Shown: piece after piece, positions 10,206 to 20,867 of the stretch
Layout of the letters: each line of letters begins with the position of its first letter
How positions within the stretch are numbered: the first letter of the stretch is position 1
Source of the DNA: Sepioteuthis lessoniana
Taxonomy: Eukaryota; Mollusca; Cephalopoda; Myopsida; Loliginidae
NCBI GenBank assembly: GCA_963585895.1
Contig: OY757921.1
Span: 57,236,937 to 57,300,936, forward strand
DNA: 64,000 bases
Reading direction: 5' to 3'
Translations under genes and position numbers: made by a program
Notes under the pieces: model-generated
What the model saw: the letters and a program-made list of their open reading frames with translations, nothing else
Database searches by the model: none
Told to the model about the DNA's origin: nothing

Positions 10206-10966
10206 TCATTGGTCTTCTTATGGGTATGCAAGCGGGCTTCAAAAAGTACTGTTGTTTTCTCTGGGATAGTCGAGCTGTATCTCAGCATTACAAGCAGAAA
10301 AACTGGGGGTCTAAAAGCACTTTTGTTCCTGGCGAACACAGCCTCAAGGAGAATCCCCTGGTGGACATGAATAAGGTTCTTCTTCCTCCTCTTCACATCA
10401 AGCTTGGTTTGATGAAGAATTTCGTGAAGGCGGTTCACAAAAATGGTGCTGCCTTCCAACACTTGTCTACTGTGTTCCTAGGTCTTAGTGCTGCTAAGGT
10501 CAAAGAGGGCATCTTTGTCGGACCTCAGATCCGAGAAGTGCTGAAGGATACTGATTTTGAGGAGCTTCTTAACTTAAAGGAACTGAGAGCATGGGAAGCA
10601 TTCAAGTCAGTCTGCAGTGGCTTCCTTGGTAACACACGCGTACCAGATTACCAAACCTGTATTGAGAAGTTGCTAAAGTCTTACGAGGATATGGGGTGCC
10701 GAATGTCACTCAAGATTCATTTTCTCCATTCCCACCTCAACTTCTTCCTTCCAAGCCTTGGAGCAGTGAGTGATGAGCATGGAGAAAGATTCCACCAAGA
10801 CATTACGAAGATGGAGAGCCACTATCAAGGCAAAAGGAAATCCGGCATGATGGGAGACTTCTGCTGGGTGTTCTTGCGTGACATCCCGGAGGCAAAATAC
10901 ACCAGATCTTCTAAGAAGACACACTTTGACTATGGATTGTGTAAATGTGTCATCCAAGTATATTGA
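10206..10966 (+). pseudogene. C-terminal part of the transposon protein (transposase-like)
   Basis: Open for about 250 codons, from IGLLMGMQAGFKKY to a TGA after CVIQVY. Recognisable family blocks, in order, are FLWDSRAVSQHY, VPGEHSLKENPLVDMNKVLL, PPLHIKLGLMKNFVKAV, KEGIFVGPQIREVL, GFLGNTR, MGCRMSLKIHFLHSHLNFF, DEHGERFHQDI and MMGDFCWVF. The Cys/His blocks before an invariant Glu suggest an RNase-H-fold transposase with an inserted helical domain, but I infer this from pattern, not from a known structure. The first half of the catalytic core is missing because of the internal deletion, so it cannot be active alone. A shorter relic of the same protein lies at 36,115-36,290. Confidence 0.75.
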
Positions 10967-11424
10967 TTCAATCAGTGTTCTTTATCTATCCTGTTTTATC
11001 TGTTATAAGCTGCTGCAACTCTTGAAATATGCACATATATTCTCTGTTTATACTAAAATGAGACTATTTAAAAGCCAGAAAACTAGAGGTGATAGAACAA
11101 AAATATTTATAAATTTGAATTCAGCACACTCAAATTAACAAAAAACACCTATCCCCATTCTTGCCTCAGACCAAAAATTTATTTTTGTAAACCAGTGTTA
11201 TGAGTGAAATAGTAGCGCTGATTGGAATTACAAGACTTGGTAGGCAACTAGTCTTGGAGAAGGACAGCTTTGAAATGAAAGCCATAAGTGCTAAAGTCTA
11301 CTGTCGGAAAATATCCATCTACTGGAGGATCACTGAAACTCGTCAACAACTCACCGGCTAAACTTGGAGAATATGTATTTACCCATTGGTTAAAGAAGGA
11401 GAGTATTCTTTAACTAATTGCCCA

Positions 11425-11690
11425 CCAGCAGAATTTGACCTTATGTTAAATTCTAAGCGGAGTAAAGCTGGTTTTGAATACAAAGTTTTCCTTCCCCTAG
11501 ATTTGTTTCCTAACCAAGGTTAAAGAACTAAATCTTTCCTATTATTTACCTATAACCATGTTAGAACAGATGAATTCATGCTTTTACCAAGGCCATAAGC
11601 GCAAAGAGAAGAACATAAACACCCACGTCCTGGATTTAAACTCGGGTCGCCGATTCTATTTCCTGCGACAACAACCGTTACGTTAAGCGT
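11425..11690 (-). mobile_element. tRNA-derived SINE, family B, copy 1
   Basis: On the minus strand the head reads CGCTTAACGTAACGG (box A-like), then GGCGACCCGAGTTTAAATCC (box B-like, near GAGTTCRAATCC). A body shared with five other places in the window follows and ends in AACCAGCTTTACTCCGCTTA. Box A and box B spacing fit a tRNA head. All full copies in this window (11.4, 15.2, 21.5, 40.9, 57.3 kb) are on the minus strand. Confidence 0.75.
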
Positions 11691-11872
11691 AGTGAGTACG
11701 GCAATAGATCTGTGAAAGAATCATTATATCATCGACAATTGTGGGATAGAATACAGGAAAGAGGGGCTTCCTCCTTTGATGAAAATGACTCATACATAAT
11801 ACTTTATAAGCTTTGAACCAGAATTACATAGTTTATGTATCAAATAGATATTTTAACATTAATTTACAATGA

Positions 11873-12757
11873 TTGGTTGGTTTGGTTTGGTTTGGTGGCA
11901 TATTTTGTTATTTAATGCCAAATCCTTTTTTTAAATATATATTAAATATATATGATTTCAAAACACATTTTGTAGGTTACACTTTTAAACGAGCTTGAGC
12001 TTTTTTTGGACGCAGTTAAATCGTTTCACCGATTTCTATCCAACACGAATGATTCTGTTTATTACTAATCATTTGTCGGCATACAGTTTAATGTTTTCAA
12101 GTATTGCTATTAATCACAAACAATTCAATTAAACATAAGTCATTTGTTTACATACAGTTAAATGAATAAACACTTCTATTTCAAACAATTCAATTTAGTA
12201 TGAGTCATTTGTTTGCACTCATTTTTAATGTAAAACTGTTCTATTTGAACCATAGATATGGTCCTATCAGGTGCTACCACTCCGGGCAGAGTGGAACTGG
12301 GAGTGATGGCAATAAAGAAGTACACCACAATCCCCAAATCTCGAGCATTACCGGAGTTTCAGCATCAGATTGTTTAATGTCGTGTCTAGGACAATCGTTG
12401 AGTTGCCCAGTCGGCTGGAGCTGTAGAATACATCGACTCCTGCCCAGCAGAGGGGTAAGACCCCCCTCCCCGAAAGGTGTCCTGGATATGACACTAAATG
12501 ATGAGGCTCCTGTAATGCTGGAGCTTAGGGTAATGCGGAGTACCCTTTCATTACCATCGCTCCCTGGTCCACTCATGCCCGGAGTGGTAGCACTGGATAG
12601 GGTCATATCGATGGGTCAAATAGAAGTAAACTGCGTACTTATGCTAAATTGAATTGTTTGTAATAGAAATGTTTACATGAATAAAAATGGATTTAGCATT
12701 AAATAACCTACAATGGTTGATGTGCCATAAAACTAAACTAAACCAAACCAAAATGAC
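11873..12757. mobile_element. Two SINE-A copies joined head to head
   Basis: The left copy is minus (tail at 11,873, head near 12,394) and the right copy is plus (head near 12,400, tail near 12,757). The inverted arms 12,256-12,392 and 12,477-12,607 match over about 130 bases (for example GTGCTACCACTCCGGGCA against its reverse complement near 12,570-12,595) around an ~85-base centre. Both outer ends carry the family tail GGATTTRGCATTAAATAAC, then TGCCA and an A/C-rich run (AAACC)n. The symmetry produces long open frames on both strands that are not genes. It could be two insertions or one foldback product. Confidence 0.78.
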
Positions 12758-12767
12758 TTAATTCGAC

Positions 12768-12876
12768 GTTAAATGGGTTGATACGCAGTAAAACAAAACA
12801 ATCAACTAATCAACCCTTTGCAGAGCTGCAGTCGGTGTATTGTAAAACCCTAGCCGACTGGGTCAGATTTTCAATG
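12768..12876 (-). repeat. SINE-A scraps (tail and head)
   Basis: GTTAAATGGGTTGATACGCAG with an AAAC-rich run near 12,768-12,805 resembles the SINE-A tail on the plus strand. GTCGGTGTATTGTA and CCCTAGCCGACTGGG near 12,831-12,871 are the SINE-A head on the minus strand. Confidence 0.55.
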
Positions 12877-13689
12877 AGATTATTTAATAAGTTAAAACGA
12901 GTTAAAATTAAGAAAAGAAAAAACTATATACAAAATCCGTCGAACAAAATTTATTTGACAAAAGGTGTGTACGTTGAAATTATTACTCTAGTCAGTACGT
13001 GTTAGAACTACTGATAATAGAAATTGTCGGGTCAGGGTTATCTGCCTCTAATTCCACATTTGAATAAGAGTCAGGTTATATGCCCCAAGTTTTTTCTTTC
13101 TCTTTGTAAATAAAAAGAACACCGCGCATGTTTTAAAAAGTCGTCCTCATGTTTTTGCCTTGTTGATTGAGTTAGAGCAACCTGCCTGGAATATATGAAT
13201 ATGAATACCTACACTTAAAAGGTACGTCTTATTTTTATGTGGAATTCGGTTCGTAAATTCCCAATGGTTTATTTTTACATTTGGTCATTACTTTTAAAAA
13301 GCAAGTGAGAAATGCTATTTTTGTTCACTTTTCAGCTTGTCACAAAAGTGCGAACATTTTTGTGTATCAGGAGTTTCAAATCCATTTCATGATTCTTAAT
13401 TTTTTTCTAACCAAACGTCTTTTGGTTCTTTTTAACGTGTGCACAAACAGATGTCTATGCTTAAAACTAAATACTTTCTTAAAAATCTTTATTAGATACA
13501 TTGTGAACTTCTTTGTTTTGAATACAAGAAAATATTTCTGTCAGTTGCATAATAACTTTTGCCTAAAATAAATGTCTAATTGTGAAATTTCCTGATTGTC
13601 TCAAGAAACTTCTTTCGTATTGCATGTGAACCATCTTCAAAATACTTTTATTTTTATCAATCGTCACTCAATATGGTAGCCTTGTTGAT
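12877..13689. other. No recognised feature
   Basis: AT-rich. Short open frames (for example 13,281-13,571) are low-complexity and hydrophobic and match nothing I know. Confidence 0.6.
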
Positions 13690-14175
13690 GGGGCTTAGAA
13701 TAAGTTAATTGTATCCCTAGCAGAGGGATGAGAACCCCCTACCCAAAAAAGGGTATGACATCAAATTACAGCTGATGATGAGGCTCCAGTTTTTAAGCTC
13801 TAGGGAGTGGACTGCCGCTTCATTTTTCTTACTCGCTGGTCCACTGTGACTCGGAATCGTAGAATCTGTTCGAGTCCCATCTAAAGATCAAATAGTTCTG
13901 TTTAAAAATTATTTGTATTCGGTAGAAATAAACCATATAAACCATATAATTGTGCAAACAAATCATTATTATTAAACAGGAATAATTACTTAAAACCATG
14001 CTTGGGTATGAATTATTAATAATTGATAGGAATACTCGATATCATGTATAATTCTGTATAAACTATTAGTATTAGATAAGAATACTTTACACTATATAAT
14101 CGTGGGCAAATTTTTTATTTCAAATTTCGGTATTGAATAAATCATAAGGGACAGATATTTTGTTTAACAAATAAA
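13690..14175 (+). mobile_element. SINE-A, diverged copy
   Basis: It has the family head (CCCTAGCAGAGGGATGAGAA near 13,717; GATGATGAGGCTCCAG near 13,774) and core (CTCGCTGGTCCACT near 13,833). At least four degraded copies of the internal subrepeat follow (motifs ACCATATAATTGTG, ATTAGTATTAGATAAGAATAC). It is AT-richer than the other copies and has no clear tail, so it is an old insertion. Confidence 0.6.
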
Positions 14176-15237
14176 TTCAAATCCATCTTACTGATATGTC
14201 TTCAATAATACTTACCAATTTAGTTGTTGGTAATTCCCGAGTCAATACTTGGTATTTTCTCTGAATCAGCATCGAAGCTTTTCTCTTCTTTGAAAATTCT
14301 GACAAATATTGTATTATTAACTTTATATTTCTTTGTAAGTATATTCTTTATTCAAATTGTACAACATGAAAAGTATTAAATTTCTGTTGTATGGTAAAAT
14401 GATTTATGATTTATTATAAAATATTTCTTTTTAACTAAATCAAATTTCTTTAGTCATTCGGATTATCTGCCCTTGAGTAATTTTTTTATCACAAGGACGT
14501 TTGAATATGATTAATTTGTCATAAAAATATTTTTTGTTAATTAGGTATATGTCCGTTGTTATTTATTCTTTTATTTTCATCCGAAGATGAACAAAAATGG
14601 AAAGGAAAATACACTTTTCACTTATGTTATCCCCTTGAATATTCAACCTTCTTATATGTTCTATATTGGTAATTCATGATATTGGTACATTAAATTTTAC
14701 CACATTGGCTGTACCGTCTCGATGACAAATAACTCTTTTAACACTGATGTTATTTAAATTTTTGTTGAGTCTGCAAATTAGCACTGCTGACAAGTAAAAC
14801 CACAAAGAAATGAATGATTACGGTGACGATGATGATGATAGCAATAATGATAATGAGAGAGACAATAGAGATCAACATCACTATGATAACAATATCAACA
14901 ACGACAATAGATTGTTTCCTTAAATCTTCTTCTTTTGTTAATAGAAAAATTAACGACAATGTAAAGAACCCAATTCTTAAATATTGAGATATAAAAAAAA
15001 AGAAGACACACGTTTACATATATTGTTTAACAATAGAGTTTTACTTCACTTAACACCTATAATATGAAAGAAAAGGCTAAAAGGGTACGGAAAAGTTAAT
15101 GAAAATTTTTAGAAAGGATAATCCAACAAAAATCTTGTGGATCAAAGTCCGGGGAAATTTGTCCATCGTTGTCTCGTGAATTATAGAATTCTTATTAGAA
15201 TTGATTGGAAACCTTTTAAAGGCAGAAATATGTGACA
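14176..15237. other. No recognised feature
   Basis: AT-rich with an impure (GAT)n-like patch near 14,825-14,900, which creates an isoleucine/valine-rich open frame on the minus strand. No gene is seen. Confidence 0.6.
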
Positions 15238-15492
15238 CAAAGTTCATTGTTAAGCGGAGTAAAGCTGGTTTAAATTTAGAGTTTCCATCTCCTAAATTGG
15301 TTGCCTAACCCAACATTAAGAACTCAAACTACTCTGTTATTTTCCCATCGCTCTAGGGAAGGGGAAGAACAAATGGACTCCTTTTTCTTAGGACAATGGC
15401 ATAAATTGAAACGCAGACAGCCTCGCTAGGGATTAGAACTCGGATTGCTGATTCTATTTCATACGACGATAATATTTATGCTAAGCGCGCCG
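15238..15492 (-). mobile_element. tRNA-derived SINE, family B, copy 2
   Basis: Shares the family body (antisense of GCGGAGTAAAGCTGGTTTAA near 15,254) and, on the minus strand, the head GGCGCGCTTAGCATAAATATT with a box B-like GAGTTCTAATCC near 15,432-15,443. Confidence 0.75.
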
Positions 15493-15883
15493 CCAGAAGA
15501 ATATGAATACAAAGGTTTTAAAAAAGATCTATTCACAGATTCTTGGTTAGTCATGATAGTGTTTCAAAAGTCTGTGTCTATTAATCGCTTCTGTATAGAT
15601 GCTTGATGTAATACTGGTTATTTTATACGTTTACACAAAAATATGAAAATTCTGCTTAGCTAACCCGATGGTCACAAAAGGGGGCTCGATTTAGCATTAT
15701 AAGAATGATTAACATGCGCTGAAAAAATCATTTCCGTATGGATTGGCACTTCTGCTTGACTATGTTTTCCCGATTGTGATGTCATTTATATTAGCGAGTC
15801 AGAACTGAAATCCTTTCAAATCGCTCGAGTAAAAAGAAATAAATAAAGAGAAACAGGGAAAAATGAAAAAGACGAGCGAATAA

Positions 15884-15888
<5 letters not shown>

Positions 15889-15943
<55 letters not shown>
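15889..15943. repeat. (AG)n microsatellite
   Basis: 55 bases of near-perfect AG dinucleotides. Confidence 0.95.
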
Positions 15944-15945
<2 letters not shown>

Positions 15946-16854
15946 AAAGAGACTAAGAGAAGGGAGAAGATCAAAGTATAGAACGTTAGCAAAAAAGGAA
16001 AATTGCAGCTGATGTCATCATCATTTCGAAATTATAGACCAGAATCGCCGATCGATGCGTGAATAATCTAATCATTTCTGGTAACATCTATGTCAGTAAA
16101 TAAATAGTTACCCGGTCGATATAAATCCAGTACTCTATTTCTTAACTTTACTGTTTAAACCAGTGAAACCACTTTGTTTGATGATACCCAGTATCGTTGT
16201 TTTTGTTCTATTTATTTGTTCTTACCAACATTTTTCTTTCTTACGTCCTGAAAACAATAATTAAATCCTCGCAAGTCTACTTACTGGTCCAATGAATGAA
16301 GAGAGAGAGAGAGAGAGTTTATTTGATAAAAGAAACAATAAACAATAAACGACCAGGTAAAAACGACCAGGTAAAAACTGCGGAGAATTGAAACCAGTGA
16401 ATTACTCAAATGACTGCAAGTGATGTCCTTTTTTTCTTTTCACGAACGATACAGGTCGGAGCATTTCTAGTTTTTTTGTTTTGTTTTGTTTCAGATCTTC
16501 ATCATCATCATAATCATCATGATGATTTTAACCAACAGAAAAATGGTGTCAGCAGAGTTTAAAGCAGCAATGTCGATGTCTAAATACGATTAAATCACGT
16601 ACTGATGTGTCCACGCAAGTCAGTAAGATGCTTTGTTTAGCCTTGACTTTTCTTGAAATCTAAATACATGTTTGAAGGGACCAATCTGAACGCCTCTATC
16701 ACACGTTCAGCCACAAAATTAGGAAGGAATGTTGGAAGGGTTCGTGTACCTCAAATATCCACTTCCCCCTCCCACACAAGACAAATAGTGGGGTAGAATG
16801 AAATACAAAGAAATGAAGACAAAATCCCCAAATGATCCAAAAGCCTCATGTACC

Positions 16855-16856
<2 letters not shown>

Positions 16857-16896
<40 letters not shown>

Positions 16897-16911
16897 ACAC
16901 ACACACACGCA
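16857..16911. repeat. (AC)n microsatellite
   Basis: Nearly pure AC repeat with one TA interruption. Confidence 0.95.
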
Positions 16912-17055
16912 CGTGCGTGCATATGCACACATAAAGCAAAGAGAGAGGAAAATGAAAGAGATATACGTGAAGACCAAAGCACAAAACGATGATTGTGGGG
17001 ATTGAAGATTTTTCGACTAAAATTAAAATTAATTAAAAATATTACAGTCGTTCTA

Positions 17056-17950
17056 GTATGATCAAATTTTAATCTCTTGCACAATTCCCCGTTGATCATC
17101 TTTCCTACCCAGTTGTGTCTCGTCTTGTAATCCTTTTGTGTTTGTTTGGTGCATTCGCTTACTATGCAATTAAGTGTTTCATCTCTATCTCCTGATAACC
17201 GATACTTGCTATTGTGTTGCGTATTATCAATTTTGCATTTTATCTCATTATTACATTATTTTGAGCTGCTATTTAGAGAGAATCGGTTTCTCTCTTAAAG
17301 TTTCTCTTTCGTTGCCGTATCTAGAACTTTTCGTATGCAATTTCACCTGTTTGTCACTTGAAATATCCATACAGTTGTTTTTCTTTTCCTCTCTATTTTC
17401 TAGTTTTTGTTGTTTTTCCATTTGTTCTCGTATTGCTATTACTGGCAGCGGTACTAGTCTTTCTTTGCTCTTTTTAATATACTAATTATGACCTTCTATT
17501 GATACATTGACATAGTCCTCAGTACTGTCGAGTCCTCTTCTCCTTCTTTTCTTGACACATCGTCTCTAATTTCCTCATCCTTTAGTCCATTTTTCTAGGT
17601 TTCTCCCTGGTCCAACTTAAGAATGATATGGAGTATCTTACAAGGGATTCAGTCTACGTGTTTATTCTTTTGATGAGATTTCTGCCACTGAGCTTGATTT
17701 CGAGAAGTTTTCGTATTCTTCAGAGGAACTCTTTTCTGATTTTTTTTTTTTCGTTTCCGTTTGTTTGATGGCGTCCGCTTCCAATAACACCAAATGCATG
17801 TAATTCTCCTCTCAAAACAAACTGATGCTTTCCTGATTTAGTAGTTCTATTCTTTCCGTTGTGCCTCCTTTCCCTACTTTTGATAATGAGCATGGAACAT
17901 TTTTCAATGTCAAATTCCATTTCTGTATCCTGGCTGTATATTATTTTGTT
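17056..17950 (-). mobile_element. Restriction-like-endonuclease LINE, RT thumb to endonuclease start (copy 8)
   Basis: On the minus strand from 17,945: YSQDTEMEFDIEKCSMLIIKS, then RKLLEIKLSGRNLIKR near 17,705. A degraded middle follows, then SGDRDETLNCIVSECTK near 17,195. MINGELCKRLKFDHTRTT comes at about 17,099-17,046, where it stops before the endonuclease RPD motif. Several frameshifts. The piece is colinear with the intact LINE but lacks both ends. Confidence 0.78.
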
Positions 17951-17999
17951 CGTATCAGGGTCTCCTGTTCTTCTTCGTCTTCTGATTATTATAATTTTT

Positions 18000-18265
18000 A
18001 TTCCACTATGCGAATTTTTCACATCAGCTTTAACTAGTGGTCTTTCACTGGAGTCAGAGTGACAACATGTCTCCCCAGGTCTTCAGGACTCTTTTCAGTA
18101 TTCTAGACGATCTTAACAGTGCTTTGATCTGTATGTCATCGATTCTTCCTCTGATTCAAATTCTTCTTCTCCTTTAAAAGCTTTTGCAGATCATTCCAAG
18201 TGCACTAACCACAACTGGTATCACAGTCACCATCGTGTTCCACAGCTTTTTCATTAAATCGTTGT
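18000..18265 (-). mobile_element. Restriction-like-endonuclease LINE, 3' end (copy 9)
   Basis: 5'-truncated minus-strand end: VIPVVVSALGMI, then KIVXNTEKSPED-like C-terminus and the 3' UTR antisense of ACTCCAGTGAAAGACCAC near 18,036-18,054. It sits head to head with the plus-strand copy that begins near 18,290. Confidence 0.7.
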
Positions 18266-18289
18266 TATTAGAAATAATAATAATTATAC

Positions 18290-19135
18290 AGAAAATAAAA
18301 ATGGGAAGAAAAACAACTGTATGGACGTTTTAAGCAACTAACAAGCGACATTTCACACGAGAAACCGTGGACATGGCTACGAAAGGGAAACATTAAAAAA
18401 GAAACTGAATCTCTTCTAATAGCAGCTCAAAACAACGCCATAAGGACCAATCATATCAAAGCGAGAAGAGATAAGACACAACAAAACAGCAAATGTAGGT
18501 TATGTGGTGATAAAAATGAAACGACCAATCACATAATAAGTGAATGCAACAAACTAGCACAGAAAGAGTATAAGACACGATTGGATGGGCAAGGTGATCT
18601 ACAGGGAATTGTGTAAGAAGATTGAATTTGATCATCGGAACAGGTGGTATATTCACAACCCAGAATCTGTCCTGAAAAACGAGACGTACAAACTCCTTTG
18701 GGATTTTGAGATACAGACGAATCACCTAATCTCGGTCAGACGACCAGACATAGTAATAATCAAAAAAAGAAAAAAAAAAAAAGAAGAAAACTGCCGAATT
18801 GTGGACTTTGCTGTCTCGGCTGACCACTGAGTACAATTGAAAGAAAGCGAAAAGATAGATAAGTACTGAGATCTTGCTGGGGAATTGAAAAAAAACAAAC
18901 TATGGAACATAGAAGTGACGGTGATACTTGTTGTAATTGGTGCACTTGGTACAGTCACCAAAAGATTGGTACAAGGACTGTAGGACTTGGAAATAGGACG
19001 AAAATATTACATTGTTAAGATCGGTCAGAATACTGAGAAGAGTCCTGGAGACTTAAGGAAATTTGCTGTCACTCAAACTCCATTGAGAAACCATCGGCTA
19101 ACGCTGGTGTGAAAAATTCTTAAGGTGTAAAATAA
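18290..19135 (+). mobile_element. Restriction-like-endonuclease LINE, C-terminal third (copy 10)
   Basis: One of the two best-preserved C-terminal pieces in the window. It reads KQLYGRFKQLTSDISHEKP from 18,315, then TWLRKGNIKKETESLLIAAQ and NNAIRTNHIKARRDKTQQ. The zinc knuckle CRLCGDKNETTNHIISEC follows near 18,492-18,547. In the next frame from 18,585 comes KVIYRELCKKIEFDHRNRW, then LLWDFEIQTNHLISVRRPDI near 18,690-18,750 with the catalytic RPD, and further on CRIVDFAV. An A-rich tract after RPDIVII inserts extra lysines. The 3' UTR (CTAACGCTGGTGTGAAAAA) ends in AATAATAATAATG near 19,130. It is dead, with frameshifts at the zinc/endonuclease junction and beyond. Confidence 0.87.
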
Positions 19136-19596
19136 TAATAATGATCTTGACTAGTATTTTCTTTTATCAATTAATTATTTTTTATTGAAACTCAAACGAG
19201 TCATTCTATGTCAGTAAGAGATGGAAACAAATATAACTTAAAATTTATGAAAATAATAATGGTTGACAATATGTATACCAAAGCAGCATTTTCTCTTGTA
19301 CATATGTGTCATTAAATTGGATAGACACTAACTGCCTATTCAATATTTAAACTATACAACCGTTTATATGAGTCGTATATGATTCATCATTGTATTCGTG
19401 ATTTGATCATTCGCTCCCTCGAAAATGGTTTTAGTTGGGTTGAAAATACTTCAGAAACATTCGACACTTTTCGGAATCCATTTCACCCAAGCGTCAAATG
19501 TCTCATACGAAGGATTGAAGTGATAAAAGATGGAATAGGCAGACACAAAATATATGTCCTATTTAAACACACACACACGTATTTACATATCTATAT

Positions 19597-19637
<41 letters not shown>
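19136..19637. other. No gene; microsatellite at the right end
   Basis: AT-rich. A weak open frame at 19,379-19,645 runs into an (AC)n/(AT)n tract (19,567-19,639) and is not convincing. Confidence 0.6.
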
Positions 19638-19640
<3 letters not shown>

Positions 19641-19890
19641 TCTAGCCCGGAGCGGTAGCACCTGAAAAGGGTCCTAACTATGGGTTAAATAGAACTAAAC
19701 CGTGGTTAAAGTTTACTGCTTTTGGCATTTAAACAGCGTATTTATGCTAAACTGAATTGTTTAAAATGGAACTGTTTTGAAAATTAAACTACGTACCTAT
19801 GCTAAACTGAATTGCTCGAAATAGAAAAGTTTTGACATCTAAACTGCGTATTTACGCTAAACTGATTTATCTGAAATAAAACTGTTTTGG
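19638..19890 (+). mobile_element. SINE-A, 5'-truncated copy with subrepeats
   Basis: Starts in the SINE-A core (GCCCGGAGCGGTAGCACC) directly after an (AT)n tract. It continues with GGGTTAAATAGAACTAAACC and four copies of the ~57-bp internal unit (CTTATGCTAAACTGAATTG variants). It runs into the next, longer SINE-A. Confidence 0.75.
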
Positions 19891-19899
19891 CATTAACTC

Positions 19900-20703
19900 T
19901 GTGTCTTGCCCAGTCGTCTGGGCAATAGAATACACTGACTGCACCTCAGCAGAGACGTAAGACATCCCCCTAATGAGTGTCTCAGATATGACACAAAACT
20001 ATCTGATGGTGAGGTTCCAGTAATGCTGGAGCTTTGGGGAATGCAGAGCACCTCTTCATTGCCATCGATCAAAGGCCCACCTGATACTGCCCTATCTATG
20101 GGTTAAATAGAAGTAAACTGCATACTTATGCTAAACTGAATGGTTTGAATTAGAACTGTTGGACTAAACTGAATATAATGAAATAGAAATGTTTTTGACA
20201 ATTAAACTATGTACTTATATTTAAACTGCGTACTTATGCTAAACTGAATAGTTTGAAATAGAACTGTTTTTGACATTAAAACTGTATTTACGCTAAACTG
20301 AATTGTTTGATGTAGAAGTGTTTTGACATTTAACTTTGTGTAAACAACTACACTTTTTCTAAACTGAATTGATAGAATTAGAACTGTTTGACTAAACTGA
20401 ATAACTTGAAATAGAAATATTTTTGACAATTAAACTGTGTACTCATACTAAACTGAATTGTTTTAAATAGAATTGATTATATGTATAAAATGGATTTAAA
20501 TAGAAGTAAACTGCGTACTTAAGCTGAACTGAATTGTTTGAAATAGAACTGTTTGACTAAACTGAATAACTTGAAATAGAAATGTTTTTGACAATTAAAC
20601 TGTGTACCCATGTTGAATTGAATTGTTTGAAATATTTGCATAAAAATGGATTTGGCGTTAAATAACCTACAAATGTTGATATGCCATAAAATCCAACCAA
20701 CCA
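19900..20703 (+). mobile_element. SINE-A with long internal tandem array
   Basis: It has the full head (TTGCCCAGTCGTCTGGG) and core (AGGTTCCAGTAATGCTGGAG, near 20,012; CATTGCCATCG near 20,057). It then carries about nine tandem ~57-bp units, each with variants of TATGCTAAACTGAATTG, GAAATAGAACTG and TTTGACAATTAAACTG. The tail GGCGTTAAATAACCTACAAA is followed by TGATATGCCATAAAATCC and (AACC)n at 20,695-20,708. Total about 0.8 kb, long for a SINE because of the array. Confidence 0.8.
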
Positions 20704-20705
20704 AC

Positions 20706-20801
20706 CATATATATATATATATATATATATATGCGTATAATGATAGTCGTATGTATATATATATATATGTATATGTGTGTGTGTGTGTATTCGTGTACAT
20801 G

Positions 20802-20833
<32 letters not shown>

Positions 20834-20863
20834 CTTATGTGTGTGTGTGTGTGTATGTGTGGA
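20706..20863. repeat. Compound (AT)n/(GT)n microsatellite
   Basis: Alternating blocks of AT, TATG and GT between a SINE-A tail and a LINE fragment. Confidence 0.95.
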
Positions 20864-20867
20864 AGAG

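Larger units (their letters stand above)
9042..11197 (+). mobile_element. TIR DNA transposon with orphan transposase-like gene
   Basis: The ends are inverted repeats. The left begins CACTGGTTTACAAA at 9,042. The right, read on the other strand from 11,197, begins with the same 14 bases. Both then share GAGGCAAG and, 60-85 bases in, GTGCTGAATTCAAATTT. The flanks are TTA (9,039-9,041) and TTA (11,198-11,200), a 3-bp target duplication. Inside, on the plus strand, lie two parts of a protein family I know as a multicopy uncharacterised protein in many invertebrates: a cysteine-rich N-terminus and a C-terminus with PPLHIKLGLMKNFVKA and DEHGERFHQD. CACT(G/A) ends plus a 3-bp duplication resemble CMC/EnSpm-type transposons, but this is inference. 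The copy is inactive. Confidence 0.8.
15493..17055. other. Intergenic with microsatellites
   Basis: No gene is seen. It holds (AG)n at 15,889-15,943, a short (GA)n near 16,300-16,317, a CATCAT patch near 16,497-16,525 and (AC)n at 16,857-16,911. The cysteine/valine-rich frames across the (AC)n tract are repeat artefacts. Confidence 0.65.

Noticed and set aside
12200-12652. 150-codon open frame, and a 110-codon frame on the other strand
   Set aside because: Both arise from the SINE-A inverted repeat; the peptide halves mirror each other and similar sequence recurs as SINE elsewhere in the window.
16751-17099. Cysteine/valine-rich open frames
   Set aside because: Translation of the (AC)n tract; no start context or homology.
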